DNA of 64,000 bases. Source: Pyrenopolyporus hunteri (Eukaryota > Ascomycota > Sordariomycetes > Xylariales > Hypoxylaceae). The position numbers were made by a program, and so were the translations under genes. The stretch covers positions 186,001 through 250,000 of the forward strand of contig CADCXC010000037.1 of the NCBI GenBank assembly GCA_902806595.1. The letters are read 5' to 3'. Within the stretch, counting starts at the first letter, position 1. Each line of letters begins with the position of its first letter. Shown in pieces: positions 50,097-61,900 of the stretch. A model generated the notes under the pieces. The model saw only the letters and a program-made list of their open reading frames with translations. It did not search any database and had not been told where the DNA came from.

Positions 50097-51578
50097 ATGG
50101 CCGGTGGACTCGATACCCAGAAACTGGGCTCCGTATTCAAGTCGCGACCAGATCTTGTACAAGATATCCAGAAGGCTGCCGGTATTTCTCCAACTGCCTT
50201 ACATCAAATACGGCCTGCATTAATACTGACCGGCGTGCCGTAGATTCCCCAGCACGGGTCCAGCTATTTAATAAGATTGTAGATTTCGTATATGAGCAGA
50301 TTGGCGACCCAACGGCCGGGTCGTCACTTAAGCGCCGCCGAGTCGATATCGAGCCCTCCCAAAATGGGAATCCACCAAATGCCGCGACAGCGAACACGGT
50401 CGAGGATTTATCCACCGAGAATATTCTCCTGGAGATAAAGGACATATCCGTATCTATTCCACAGCGCAAGAAGTTCGAGTTGTGCTTCACGCCTAAGCAC
50501 CTATACGCCCGGGCTCCGGGCACAACGACACCAGCGCCTGGTATAGCATATGCGTGGAAAGACATAGGCATGTACCACTGGTCCCGCTGCGCTCAGGATT
50601 AAAGCTAACCATCGCGTAGAATACGCTTTCTGTCTTCCCGTACCCGAGAAGTCGCTGGTTCAGCACAACTACGTATTATTCCCACGAAACTCCTACTCCC
50701 TGTCTAAATCGGGCACGCCCACCGAAGATCCGCTAGTCTTCACCGTCTCGGCTGCTGCCCCAAAGCCGGGCTCGATAGGTGGACCGAACGCTGGTGCCGC
50801 TTCTGCTGTCTCGGACTCATATACCACCCTATTTCACTGGGCCATAAATAAGTGTCTTCAGGCAGCCGGGAATAATGTGCACATAGTCGAAGCGGATCCT
50901 GCAAAGTTTCACAGTAAGGTTCGGCAGCCACATCGGCCAAAGGATCCCGCCGTCCACGTTAAGGCGTTCAGGGGCTCCAAGGACGGCTATCTGTTTTTCC
51001 TGGAGAATGGGATCCTGTGGGGCTTCAAGAAGCCTCTACTATTCATACCCCTGGATAGGATCGCTGCGATCAGTTACACAAGCGTACTGCAGCGAACTTT
51101 CAATATGGTGGTTGAGGTGTTCACGGGCGAAAACGGCGATAACGAGGCAACCGAGGAGATCGAGTTTGCGATGTTGGACCAAGAGGATTACGGAGGTATC
51201 AACGAAAACTATGTCATGCAACACAGACTTCAGGACCGAAGTATGGCGGACCAACGAAAGGCGAAGAGGGAACTGGCGGAAAACGCGAAAGGAAAGAAAG
51301 AAGCAGATGGGGAAGGGGAAGACGCCAACGGCCATGTTGGCGATGACGGCATGACCGAATTGGAAAGAGCTCAGATGGAAGCTGAACAGCAACTGCAAGA
51401 TGAAGAGGATGAAGACGAAGAAGATTATGACCCTGGTTCCGAGGGTGAGAGCGAAGGCTCAGGGACGAGCTCGGAGGAGGATGACGACGACGACGATGAT
51501 GACGGGGATGAGGATGGTGAAGACGGAGCAGAAGACGACGAAATGGAAGAGGGAGACGACGATCACGGGGAGGACTAG
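50097..51578 (+). CDS. RTT106: Histone H3-H4 chaperone Rtt106
   Basis: Nuclear histone chaperone that deposits H3-H4 behind replication forks and helps silencing. Exons 50097-50181, 50244-50567 and 50620-51578 give 455 residues. Start context ACACCATGG is strong. The first intron is GT-AG (62 bp). The second (52 bp) fits only as GC-AG: the donor is G|GCATGT and the branch GCTAAC is near the acceptor, and this keeps AWKDI joined to EYAFCLPVPEKS. The body carries the tandem PH-like domains: ILLEIKDISVSIPQRKKFEL, then SYTTLFHWAINKCL, then FRGSKDGYLFFLENGILWGF and KPLLFIPLDRIAAISYTSVL. The last ~110 residues are a Lys/Glu coil followed by a long Asp/Glu tail, typical of histone chaperones. Length and order match the family. 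Confidence 0.93.
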
Positions 51579-51986
51579 AAATTCGTTACACAAGGGCAAG
51601 GAGTGAACCGGGCATCGATGGTCGATATGATTAATACCTTTTACTATATGGGCACGCCTCGCTTCTATAATCCCGCTTCAACGAGGCGCTATCGGCTATA
51701 AAAGAGTCGAAAAAATCATCGTGGGTTTCGACTCTTCCTGTCACATTGATGTCGTTACCACGCATAAACTATTGATGGCTTTATGAGTTCAGCCTATGTG
51801 AATCGATCGAAATAACCGATAGCCTACCCAACATCTCAACGACGGAAGTTTCTTTTCAATCGACCCTCCTCAGACAGATACCACGCTCTACGTCGTAGAA
51901 CCCTAGCACAACATGGCTGGATATTTATTTTTATTCGATGATAACGTAAGTTATGGGGGGAATTATCCACTCTCCCACACTATAAC
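51579..51986. other. Convergent intergenic region (RTT106 / aldo-keto reductase)
   Basis: About 400 bp between two stop codons. It contains both 3' ends and terminators and no gene. Confidence 0.6.
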
Positions 51987-53159
51987 TCATGCTAAGGGCA
52001 CAGTGTCCTGGTATCGGGAAGGCGGAACAGTTCCAAGCTGTATGTTTCGTTCCCCCGCCACCGGCAAGCTTCCGACAATATCTCTGATCTGCCGGTTCTC
52101 GTCGGGAGTGAGCACGACATCCAAAGCTCCAAGATTCTCCTCGAGGTACTTCGCCGACCTAGTTCCCGGGATAGGGAAGAAGTCGTCTCCTTGGGCCATA
52201 ATCCACGCCAACACTAGCTGGCTTGATGTACGGCCCTTCTTCTCCGCTGAAGCTTCGAACTTCTTGACCAGCTCGAGGTTTTTCGGGAAATTCTCTGGGC
52301 TGAACCTTGGATAATACCTGCGGTAATCGTCCGGCTCTAAATCGTCTAGAGACTTAAAGCGGCCTGTTAGAAAGCCGCGTCCAAGGGGCGAGTAGGCAAC
52401 GATGGCGACCCCTAGCTCCCGACAGGTAGCAAGCAAGTTAGTGCCCTCTTCGCCTTCGATTTCGAGACACCACGGATTGTATTCTATCTCCACCGCTGTG
52501 ATAGGGTGAATAGCATGAGCACGCCGAAGCGTGTCCGATGAACACTCAGACAACCCGAGGTACTTGACCTTACCCTCCCTAGCTCATAGTATTAGTACTC
52601 TAGTATGTGTTATGGTCGGGCGGCAGTTGCTTGCTTACTTCTTAAGCTGCACCATGGCTTCCACCGTCTTCTCTACCGGGGTCACTTCGTCGAATCGATG
52701 GCAATACAACAGGTCTATGCAGTCGACCCCGAGACGTTTCAAAGACCGCTCACAGCTAACGCGGCAATTTTCGGGTGAACTGTCAATATCGATGATTGGC
52801 CCGGATTTAGGGTCGACTGTAAACCCAAGGCCGAATTTCGTGGCCAAGAAGATGTCGTTTTTTCGTTCCGGGCGCAGCTTGAACCATTTACCCACTAAAT
52901 CTTCGCTATCACCGTAGGCGTAGGCGCTATCCCAAAATACCTCGCCGAGTTCCCAGGCTCTATCAAGAAGCTTTAATCGCTCCTCATCAGGACTGGGAAA
53001 TCGAGTTAGCCTGACAACTGCTAGCAGCCATTCGATTACTTTGACCTACGCCACCTCGCTGAATCCGACACTTAGGCCCATCAAACCGAACCCGAGCCTA
53101 GGAACTTGGGGGCCGTCTTTGCCCAACTGGCGGGTAGGGAGCTTTCGAGGGGGAGACAT
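51987..53159 (-). CDS. Aldo-keto reductase (AKR13/YakC-like)
   Basis: NADPH-dependent carbonyl reductase of the cytosol. Three minus-strand exons (53050-53159, 52639-52992, 51987-52578) encode 351 residues. Intron 1 (57 bp) ends CCCAG with a GCTAAC branch; using the nearer CAG would leave a 39-bp intron. Intron 2 (60 bp) has donor GTAAGC. The N-terminus is RKLPTRQLGKDGPQVPRLG. The catalytic tetrad is visible: Asp58 and Tyr63 (WDSAYAYGDSE), Lys89 (LATKFG) and His135 (LLYCHRFD). Later segments IEYNPWCLEIE, VAIVAYSPLGRGFLTG and FFPIPGTRSAKYLEENLGAL form the barrel and the cofactor phosphate site. Substrate is unknown. A TATA element and paired CCCCT/AGGGG motifs lie upstream. Confidence 0.92.
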
Positions 53160-53300
53160 GACGTCGATCAGATCGCAGTTAGAAGATCGCTTTCGAGTAT
53201 TTCCTCGGAGTTCGAAGAAATGCTAGGATTCTTTGTTGGTATGCGACAGAATCCTGTGCCTATATCTAGAGCACCGACCCTTCGAAGTGGGATGCAGGTA

Positions 53301-53313
53301 TTTATATATAAAA
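53301..53313 (-). promoter_or_regulatory. TATA element of the aldo-keto reductase promoter
   Basis: A TTTATATATAAAA stretch lies about 145 bp upstream of the start codon, a usual distance for fungal TATA boxes. The motif is nearly palindromic, but only the reductase lies within normal reach. Confidence 0.5.
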
Positions 53314-53317
53314 GTCG

Positions 53318-53329
53318 CCCCTCAAGGGG
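53318..53329. promoter_or_regulatory. Paired stress-response-like motif CCCCT-CA-AGGGG
   Basis: Two inverted copies of the AGGGG/CCCCT stress element lie immediately upstream of the TATA. Such elements bind Msn2/4-type zinc-finger factors in fungi. Stress induction of the reductase is inferred. Confidence 0.4.
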
Positions 53330-55670
53330 TATTATAACGCTAAGCAGCAACGGTTCATACTACCCCAGAGATATGCATTCCTATAACGTCTAACATCTAT
53401 TATCGCTGCGACAGATGATATCATGCGAAGAATAAACGGGCGACGATTAGGTTGGTGGTCCCGGCGATAAAGGGCTTAGCCCGCCGTTTACATCCGTAGC
53501 TATACCTTAGTTACCTACATCCTCTATCCATTAACACCCGACCGGAAGGTTTACGACACTAAGGCTGCGTAGTAACGTAACTATAGTAGCTTTCGTAATG
53601 CATTGCTGCCTATATATAGTTCGGTACCCGTGGGCCCCGGCCGGAAGGAATTCCCATTGCGTAGAATTTCGGTAGGGTTAAGCCCGGTGTGCATAAACTC
53701 CGTCGTAGTTAAGGAAGGGCTGGTTTCGAGGATTGAAGTTGTAGAGGCTCATGATGGATATATTTCTTGGACTTACCTGCCTGTATCTTCAAAGTCTGTT
53801 TTTTTTTTCCAACTTAGAACCATCTTCGCATTTTCTTAGTACCGTTGGCACGTGGGCTAGCGAATGTAGCCACTACTCGGAAACTCCTTCAATAGACTTT
53901 CAACCTTACGAATCTGCATTGAATTCGATCTCATGTAGAAGCAATCTACTTTACTAAGATCAAATGTCGCATTTGTTTAGAGACTACCTATCTTAGGTAC
54001 TATAGGCTCTAATGAATTTGTTTTCAATAAAAGTTCGTCTATAATCGTGGTTTTTATTTCACGGCAGATTAAGGGAAATTCACCCCTTCAATCAACACGA
54101 GTCCTTTAAAATCGACTTTCTCGTATGCTTAGCAAATAGGAAGGCTCCCATTGCATACCATTAGAGAGTACTTCAAATGACGTACTCTTAATCCTACTGC
54201 AATTCATCTTCCATGCCGTTTAAATATTTCAAATATACCTATGTAGGTAAGCTTTAGGTTATTATGGAGTCGTAAGTAACATGTCGATCTCACGTAAGTT
54301 ATAAAAGCAGCTCGTAAACATTTTCTCTATAGTAAGAAATCTGCTGTCAGTTGCTAATGTTGCGCCCAGTTGTTTCATCAATTGAGCGGCCCCTTAAAAC
54401 TATACCGCGTAGAAGTGAAGCCTATGGACTCGCTATAATATAGTGGTTTTTAGTGCTACGAACCCTATTTTTAGCGAAGTAAATAACGCGATGCAATTGG
54501 CCAATTTAATCGATTCAATGAAGTGCTGGACGCCCTATAATTACAGGGGGTCTAGCGAGTAAAATACAGTGTTTATGATACGGTATTTGAACATTATATA
54601 ACACTATAATTCTTGGGCGGTTTGGCGCTGTCTTTCTGGATGACCATGACCATCAATGTGATCATCAGTAATAAGCACATTGCCATATCCACAATGCACT
54701 GGGTCAATTATACTCTTGAGAATATTTGGAATAACTAAATCAAATCAAAATGAAGCATTCTGCTAATTCGTACTGTATTTTAGGCGTGGTTCTAGATCTT
54801 CTCGCATCCGTAAAGTCGGGTTTTAGCCACTTGTATGATTTTCGAGCTGTCGTTGTGTTGAACTTTAGATTGGTCGAACGAAGAACTACCACGCTTAGAA
54901 TGGATAACTCGCTCCTAAGAGAGATGCGACGTAGGAAATTTCATCTGATTTTCGAATTGAAATTCAATAAGAAATAGCATAATGATTCGTCCACTTCCTC
55001 CTAGCGTATGATTAGAAGGAACGGCTTGAAGGTCGTCTCTTAAATTTCTATACCTGAAAACGATTCTGTTTTATAGTCTATAGGCTTCCCCGGAATAACG
55101 AGGATCTTTCGTTGGTCAGAGTGACTTTCTATACAGATTAGGTAGTCAGAATAAGCTCGCTCTTTAGCGATTCCTATTAACATGCACCCCGAGGCGTCTT
55201 GAATCGGGTAATTTGTATTTGTGATTTAACACTTCTGACTGGCCGGGAACCAACCCGTAAAATCAGCGGCCGGCGACTTGACGTCAGGTTTTATGCAGGA
55301 CTTGCGTCGGGTCGCTCAGCAGCCGCACTACCATTATGCTGCCCGCGTAAGAGCGTAGAGTGCCATCGTATTCCGTATCCGTATTCGGTAAGGCGAAAAC
55401 ATCTGATTGGTCTCGAATTCTCCCCTCGACGGATACAAACGCTAATGCTACATTACTTTACTATAGAAACCTAGCCTACCAGATCTTGTAGTATGCGGGG
55501 TTGCGAGTCCGCGCTATTTAGCGAAGATCAGGACGTGGGAGCTGAACCCGGAATGGCTAGCCCAACCCGGCGATAGGCCTCAGTATGGTATACACCACGT
55601 AGAAGTGAAACGCTAAACGTACATAAGAGATGGATGATAATGGTTACATCTCGCCACAGTTACCCGAGAA

Positions 55671-55677
55671 TATAAAA
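55671..55677 (+). promoter_or_regulatory. TATA box of the P450 gene
   Basis: TATAAAA lies 80 bp before the ATG, suggesting a short leader. Confidence 0.55.
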
Positions 55678-55756
55678 GCTATTCTTCCTTACTCACCCCT
55701 CGGCTAGTTGAACCGCGACTTTTATGCTTTGGACATCGTACTGAACCACGGCCAAA

Positions 55757-57456
55757 ATGGAGGCCATTCAACGTGTTCTCCCTCAGGGATTGCCAGTGTC
55801 TCTCCAAGTCATTCTCGGAACCCTAGCGCTCGGCTTCGTCTGGTCGCTAATCACTGCCGACCGACCTTTTGCTGGGTTTCCGGTCGCAACAGTTGACGGG
55901 AACGGTCCGAGGAAAAGTTGGATATGGCACGGCAGGCAAACCATAATCGAAGGCTTGCGACGGGTATGTCTTCGTCCGAACTGAGCCTGGGAGCTCATTG
56001 CTAATTTATGGTCGTAGTTTTCTGGCCCGTTTCAGGTCATGACCGGCACAGGTCCCAAGATCGTCCTGCCCAATAAATTTGCTGATGAACTTCGCAACCA
56101 CCCTGCGTTGGATTTTAACAAAGCTTTTGCCAAGGTACCCACTTCGCCTCAGCGCCGCAAGATCTTAGGAGTTGCTGACCGTGCTAGGATTTCATGATAA
56201 ACTATCCAGGTTTCGAAGCTCATCGACTGGGTCTACGCAACGAGTCTCTGATCCAAGATACGGTCCGGATAAAGTTAACTCAATCCCTGAACTTGGTTAC
56301 GGACGATCTGGTGGACGAAACAGCGGCGTCGATACGCGATGTCTTCGGCGAAAGCAAAGAATGGACAACTAGACTTATCAGAGAAGACATGCTCGAAGTC
56401 GTTGCTCGACTTTCATCAAGGGTATTCTTAGGAAAGGATCTTTGCCGAAACCGGAGATGGCTCGATATCGCGAAGAGCTATACCGTCGATTCTTTCGTCG
56501 TGTCGCGCCTGATGAGAGCCGTTCCCTCGTTTTTCCGCCCTATCGCCTATCTGCTAATCCCGCAATCGAGATCTCTGCGACATGCCGTTAGAGATGCGCG
56601 AAAGCTTATCAACCCCGAAGTACAGCGCCGCAAAGCCGTAGTCGACGCCGCCCTCGCGGCCGGTGAGAAGCCACCCAAGGTCGCGGACACGATCGGCTGG
56701 ATGTACGAGATCGCTAAGGGCCGGGATGCCGACTATGTTGCCGGACAACTTTCGCTCACCATGGCCGCTATCCACACAACCACCGAGACGACTTGCTCAG
56801 CGCTGCTCGATATCTGCGAGTACCCCGACGTAGCTCAGCAGCTTCGAGAGGAGATAATCCAGGTTATTGGCGAACACGGTTGGGCAAAGACATCCCTGTA
56901 CAAGCTCAAACTTATGGATAGCTTTCTTAAGGAGGGGCAGCGAGTCCGACCTATGGGTTTAAGTACGTTGCGTCCCAACATAATATTCCCGATGAGCTAT
57001 CCGCTAACAAAAGGGGGTGAAACAGCTACTATGAATCGATACGTCGAGGAAGACGTGCAACTTTCCGACGGAACTATATTGCCCAAGGGCTCACGCGTCA
57101 TGGTGGCGAGCAACTTCATGGATCCGACAATCTACCCCGAACCCGAGAAGTTCGATGCGGCTCGCTTCCTCAAGATGAGGCAACAACCCGGTCAAGAGAA
57201 CAGCTGGCAATTCGTCACCACCAGCCCAGCCCACACTCTTTTCGGCCACGGCCAGCATGCTTGTCCCGGGCGCTTCTTCGCGTCAAACGAGGTTAAGATC
57301 GCGCTATGCCATCTATTGCTCAAGTACGACTGGAGATTCGTCCCGGAACTGGGTAGGCCGGCTCCGAGGGTTTTCGAGGGGACCAACGGTGTCGACCAGA
57401 AAGCGAAAGTCCAAGTACGACGGAGGAAGGAGGAGATTGACCTTGATAACTATTAA
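55757..57456 (+). CDS. Cytochrome P450 monooxygenase (fungal, ent-kaurene-oxidase-like)
   Basis: Heme-thiolate monooxygenase anchored in the ER. Exons 55757-55963, 56018-56134, 56188-56962 and 57026-57456 give 509 residues. The N-terminus has a membrane anchor (about 13-32, SLQVILGTLALGFVWSL). The acceptor TCGTAG at 56017 adds FSGPFQVMTGTGP, expected at this point. The 56963-57025 intron is 63 bp, in phase and stop-free, with a GTACGT donor and GCTAAC branch; removing it restores RPMGLTTMNRYVEEDV. Motifs: I helix MAAIHTTTET, ExxR in KEGQRVRP, FDAARF and the heme loop FGHGQHACPGRFF with Cys446 as ligand. It resembles fungal P450s annotated ent-kaurene oxidase-like, but no terpene cyclase or other pathway gene lies nearby, so the substrate is unknown. 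Confidence 0.93.
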
Positions 57457-58975
57457 AAAGAATTGTTTATTCGCATCACGATGTATGGCGAGCGTTTTTC
57501 AGACGATATTAGTTTGTAGATACCCGATTTTTGTCTGAAAAATGTTGAGCCCGGTGGCATTAGGGTATTTACCTACCTACATATATAGGATGAAGTCGAC
57601 GGGGAGTTATAGGTATTGAGGAGTAACGTCGAATACGTCATGTCCGCATACGTAGGTATGTATTCATCTACTTTAAGTACTTATTCGAATTTGAGACCAT
57701 CTAGATTGCCGTATGTAGCGGTTGCTTAACGAAATACATAAAGATATACCCAAACCTCCCTCGAGAAACTTCGTTAAAATAGGCATTATTTACTTACCTA
57801 TATCGGTAAGTGTACTCTGTGCTCTTACCCTTCAAACATAGGTCTCGAAGGGTGCGTTGATCTTCAAACCTACAACTGTTAAATCCCCAGGCTGGTCGAG
57901 ATCCCGAAACTTAACGATCAAACTTAGATTCTCCTTGAGGGCACGAGGTGTGGGCCAGACGCCAGTGGTTCCGGCCGTTTGGGCCAAACCTGTATGAACA
58001 TCATTACTTTCTTCTACGTCATTCTCAATCAAGAAAGCATATAAGTTGGCCAGCAGAGTACCTGGTTCCTATCGGGCTCAACCACCGTCTCCGGGAAAGA
58101 GCAAGCAGCCGGCAAGGGAACGGCTTCGACTATGGCATCACGGAGAGGTATCGGCGCCCTAGGGTAAATTACTGTTGTGGTTGAGCCCATACTCGTTATT
58201 CCCGAATTGCTCGACATATCTGTGCCCGAGAAGCGAACAGGGTTGGCTTATGAATTCAAGAAATTTAATGCCATTCTTTTAGACTGCGTAGTCCGAGAGG
58301 GGTTACCACACGCCATCGAGAAGACTAGCGGGGTTTCCTCCGAGGGAAAATCGAAAAGGATGGCCCCTAGAGACGGCACGGTGATCCATGAAGTCTCACG
58401 CAACGGCAAAGTGAGGGAGCCTAACTCAGCTATAAAAGCCCCAGGAAGAGTTTTAGGAAACTTCATAAGAAGGATTCAAAATCACTTAAGGGAGGTTCAA
58501 ATCTTAATAACCTGGACTCAAGTAGCCCTTTGGGGAAAAGCCAATGGTCTGGCCTGGGTGGTCCGATGTGTCTAGCCGTGACAGGGGCACGTCACGAGGA
58601 TCACCAATAATTATCATTGACGACGACGACGACGATTAAAATATGATCCTATCTAAGCAGGGATCAGGGTGGCTTATAAGCAGTAGGGAGGGGACATGCT
58701 ATCACTAGATGGTACCGCGATCGTATAATTGACAGAGGTGGGTTGAAAAAAAGCATACTAGAGCAAGATCCTCAAGGAAGAGAAGAAAAGAGCCAATGGC
58801 ATTCATTAGGCCAAATCCTTTAGGTTCATTAGGTGGGCCAAAAGGCTCGACGAGCGCTACTATCCGTCCCAGAATTAGTCCTCAGAGAAATTACTAACCT
58901 GCTGCAAATTAAAAGGGCTGTCCTCTTTTGAAATCCACGGTTAACACATCGGAAAGTGAAAGGGCGCTTCAAGAC
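57457..58975. other. Intergenic region between the P450 and HET genes, containing a coding-like relic
   Basis: About 1.5 kb between the P450 stop and the HET gene stop. The part at 57829-58640 is coding-like and is listed separately. The rest shows only CTAC/GTAG units near 57570 and low-complexity spacers. Confidence 0.5.
57829..58640. pseudogene. Coding-like relic of unknown origin, disrupted on both strands
   Basis: Several protein-like stretches occur without a valid gene. On the minus strand, 58248-58466 (MKFPKTLPGAFIAELGSLTL...) and 58070-58217 (SGITSMGSTTTVIYPRAPIP...) share a frame broken by one TAA. A shifted frame continues as GTLLANLYAFLIENDVEE and ends at 57832 with GLKINAPFETYV. 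On the plus strand a 132-codon open frame (58177-58575) overlaps them, and a shifted frame reads SSRDRGTSRGSPIIII plus a run of Asp codons before a stop near 58639, as a protein end would. I recognise no family. It may be a decayed gene or transposon fragment, or partly a chance effect. Strand is undecided. Confidence 0.35.
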
Positions 58976-61900
58976 CTAGAACATATGGACCTTCTTCGCA
59001 GAATGGAACACTGTAGAAGCAAGAGTCAATATCTTATCCTTTCCAACATGGAGGAGTGTAGTATCATCGCATAGGAATAAGAGGAAGCACGACAAAAAAA
59101 ACATACTGGAAGGCATCAAGTCCTTGTTATCATCTAGGCTTTTCATTGCGGCCTGCAGGTGCGTCGGGAACTTCCTGAGTACGTCGGCGGTAAGGCTCCT
59201 CTGCAAGCGCTGTGCGCGCCATTCGTAGAAGTCCTGGACAAGCCCGGCTCCAGCCACGGATATGGCCATTCCGCCCAGATCCTTTAAGGTATCGGATAGA
59301 TCCGTATCGCTATCTTGGTCGTCCGAATCTATCTCCTCCGGATCGTCCCCTGAGCTGCTGACTCTGGCTTCCTTGGTCACCTTCTTAACAAGACTTTGGC
59401 CAACCTCGGTCTTCAGGTTGCCCCAGTCTTTGCTATCCATCAGTTTCTGCAGGATGCTGCAGAGCCTGTATTTCTTCTGCATCACTGGGGAACATTGAGT
59501 CAGTACATTTTACCCAGAGGGGGATTATCGATCCCATGTTCCGGGGGTTATAGGTTCGTGTAATAATGACTAAGCGAGCCCCTATCCCGAAGCCACAAAG
59601 GAAAGGGGCAATAGAGAACTCCGAGCTCAACTTACTGTAATATTCCCAATACTTCATGAGGCCGGTCTCCGGTGATGCATTATGAAAGTCAATCTCGTCT
59701 GTAGCGATCCGATGTCCGTAGAAGTCGCGTCCGGATCCGCCTAGCCCCAAGTAGCAAAGGAACCATTTCGCACCTGGGACTCCAGAGAATCGAGCGAGCG
59801 TCCATTCGCCCGCAATCTCCGTAAAGTTTGATTCCTGCACGAACCTAATCATCCTGCTTACTCTAGAACCATCCTCTTTGATTCGCTCGAAATCCGGTTC
59901 CTCCATACTGTCTTCGTGATCTTTCTCCGTGGTCTCAGATGGGGGTTCGAACCTGCTCTTAATCGTTCTCTGCCAGGCCGTGCTTGTTGTTTGCGATCCG
60001 CCCTGATGATCAGTCCCTGTTGGCTCATCGCCGCTAGCTTCCTGGCCCCCATTCAAGTCCTCCTCTTGGCCATCCCCTCTGAGGATCTTGGCCTCGACAG
60101 TTTGTACAATGTCGAGTTCTTTTTCGAGAATGTACTTAGGACACGAAAAGCTCACCATCACCCCTGTAGATTTAAAGGTTAAAACTTTAATTACAACTCT
60201 TATGAAAATCCAGAGTGCTTTCTGCGCGGTAACCAGCGCTAACAAGCTACTCTGGAAGGGAGAGGTCCTTATCAAAGGGCCGAGAGGGGGAAAGGGACGC
60301 AACCAGGAAATACTTACTAGCGAAGCCGGTACTGATGATACACCAGCCGCTAATCTTCTGTTCTGGACTGACGGCATTTTTAATCTGCCTGCGAAGTTTT
60401 TCGGGCTGCGCCATGGACACTACTACCCGTTGGATATCGAATAACCCCTCGATCCCCGAGTTCCGGACGGTGATAGGATTTGGCGAGATCATAGTGTCGA
60501 TATCTTCAGACTTCATGTGCGGCTTCGAGAATTCCCGTGTAGTGATGCTGGCCAGGACTTTTTCCAGCTCGGACGGTAACTCCGGCTTAGACGTTGCTTT
60601 ATTGTCCTCATCTTTTTTGTCCCCCTCGAAACTCCTGATACTCCCAATGTAAGATAGGACCTGGCTATCGAGAGAATTCTGAGGAGCCTCCGAGATCACC
60701 ACAGGCGATGCTATAGGAGTCGACGGTAGGCTACCGGGCTCTTTATCATTGACTGATAACTCCGTATCGCTCGGTGTTAAGCTGGCTTGGGAGCTACTGG
60801 GCTTATCCTTACCAAAGCCCTTGAACGATGGGGCTTTGAAGCCTTTGATGCCCCGATTCGATGGTGATTGTGAGGAGGGCTGCGGAGGCGCCGTCTCGGT
60901 TTCGGCCTTCTTACGGCTAAACCTTGAACTCTTGGAAGACGTCGTATCTCTTAATAAAGAGGGAGTTTTGATTTGAGACGTAATTGAGCTGAATGAAGGA
61001 GAGGTACTGCCGCTCTGCTTGGCGACTACTTTCTCGGCCTCTGCAGCGATTCCAGAAGCAGAAGGCGAATTGGCGGCCTCAAGATTAGAGTTGAATGCTA
61101 TCTCGATATACTTCAAGATCTTCCCGATATTTTTTATGTGTGGCTTCAGTTGTTCAAACTTGGTCCTTTTAGTAGCTCGTAGGATTTCCTTCACCCAGAG
61201 AATGGGGATGTTCTTCTGCTCCCGATCTCTAGTGAACTTGATGGCATCCGTAAGCATACCGGAAATAGCTAGGAAGTCCGCCATGACTTCGTAACGCTCG
61301 ATTTGGAGTAACTCAGTTAGCTTACGGTCCTTATGCTTCTTGCGCTCCTCCTCTTCACCAAACTTGTACGCTTCTGGCGATGATGGATAGAGTGACCTTC
61401 CTCGGATAGGGCTCCCATACTGTTTCCCAGTCCAGTTGAAAACTGAGACGTCGTTGGAAGAGATGACAACTTCGTCCAGAAGTCTTGAGAGGGCCTTCGT
61501 TAGGCCTTCGGCGGGGAAGGTAGGGAATCGAACCCCTAACATGCCCATGAGACAGTATGCTTTATCAGTCATCACAGTCGCCTCTCTCCCGCAGACAAGA
61601 GACATCACCTTCTGAGTCGAGAATCTGCTCCTGGCAAACCCCTTTTGCCAGAGATTAAGTTTAGGGGCCTTTCCAAATTCTGCGATATAGACCCTATCAT
61701 CGAGAATTGGACGCTCTATGAGGTTAACTAGACATTGCAAGACAATGTTTATCGCATGTCTCGCGCGTTCCGCTAGTGGGTAATCTCGGGAACTGGAAAG
61801 ATGTGGTTGAAGCGCCTCTAAAAGGCTATCTAGCAGTTGCTTCGCGTCACTAGTTGTACTTTGATTAGGCCCTGTCAGACCTGAGACGGTGACGTGGACT

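Larger units (their letters stand above)
53160..55756. other. Intergenic region between the aldo-keto reductase and P450 genes
   Basis: About 2.6 kb with no supported gene; somewhat AT-richer around 53950-55100, without the extreme bias of the transposon relic. It contains the two divergent promoters described separately. Confidence 0.55.

Noticed and set aside
55757..57456. P450 plus nearby aldo-keto reductase as a biosynthetic gene cluster
   Set aside because: There is no synthase, cyclase, transporter or regulator beside them, and 2.6 kb of empty DNA and a core chaperone gene separate or flank them.
61515..61545. Perfect tRNA B-box-like sequence (GGTTCGATTCC on the minus strand)
   Set aside because: It lies inside the HET coding exon, has no A box at the right spacing and cannot form a cloverleaf.
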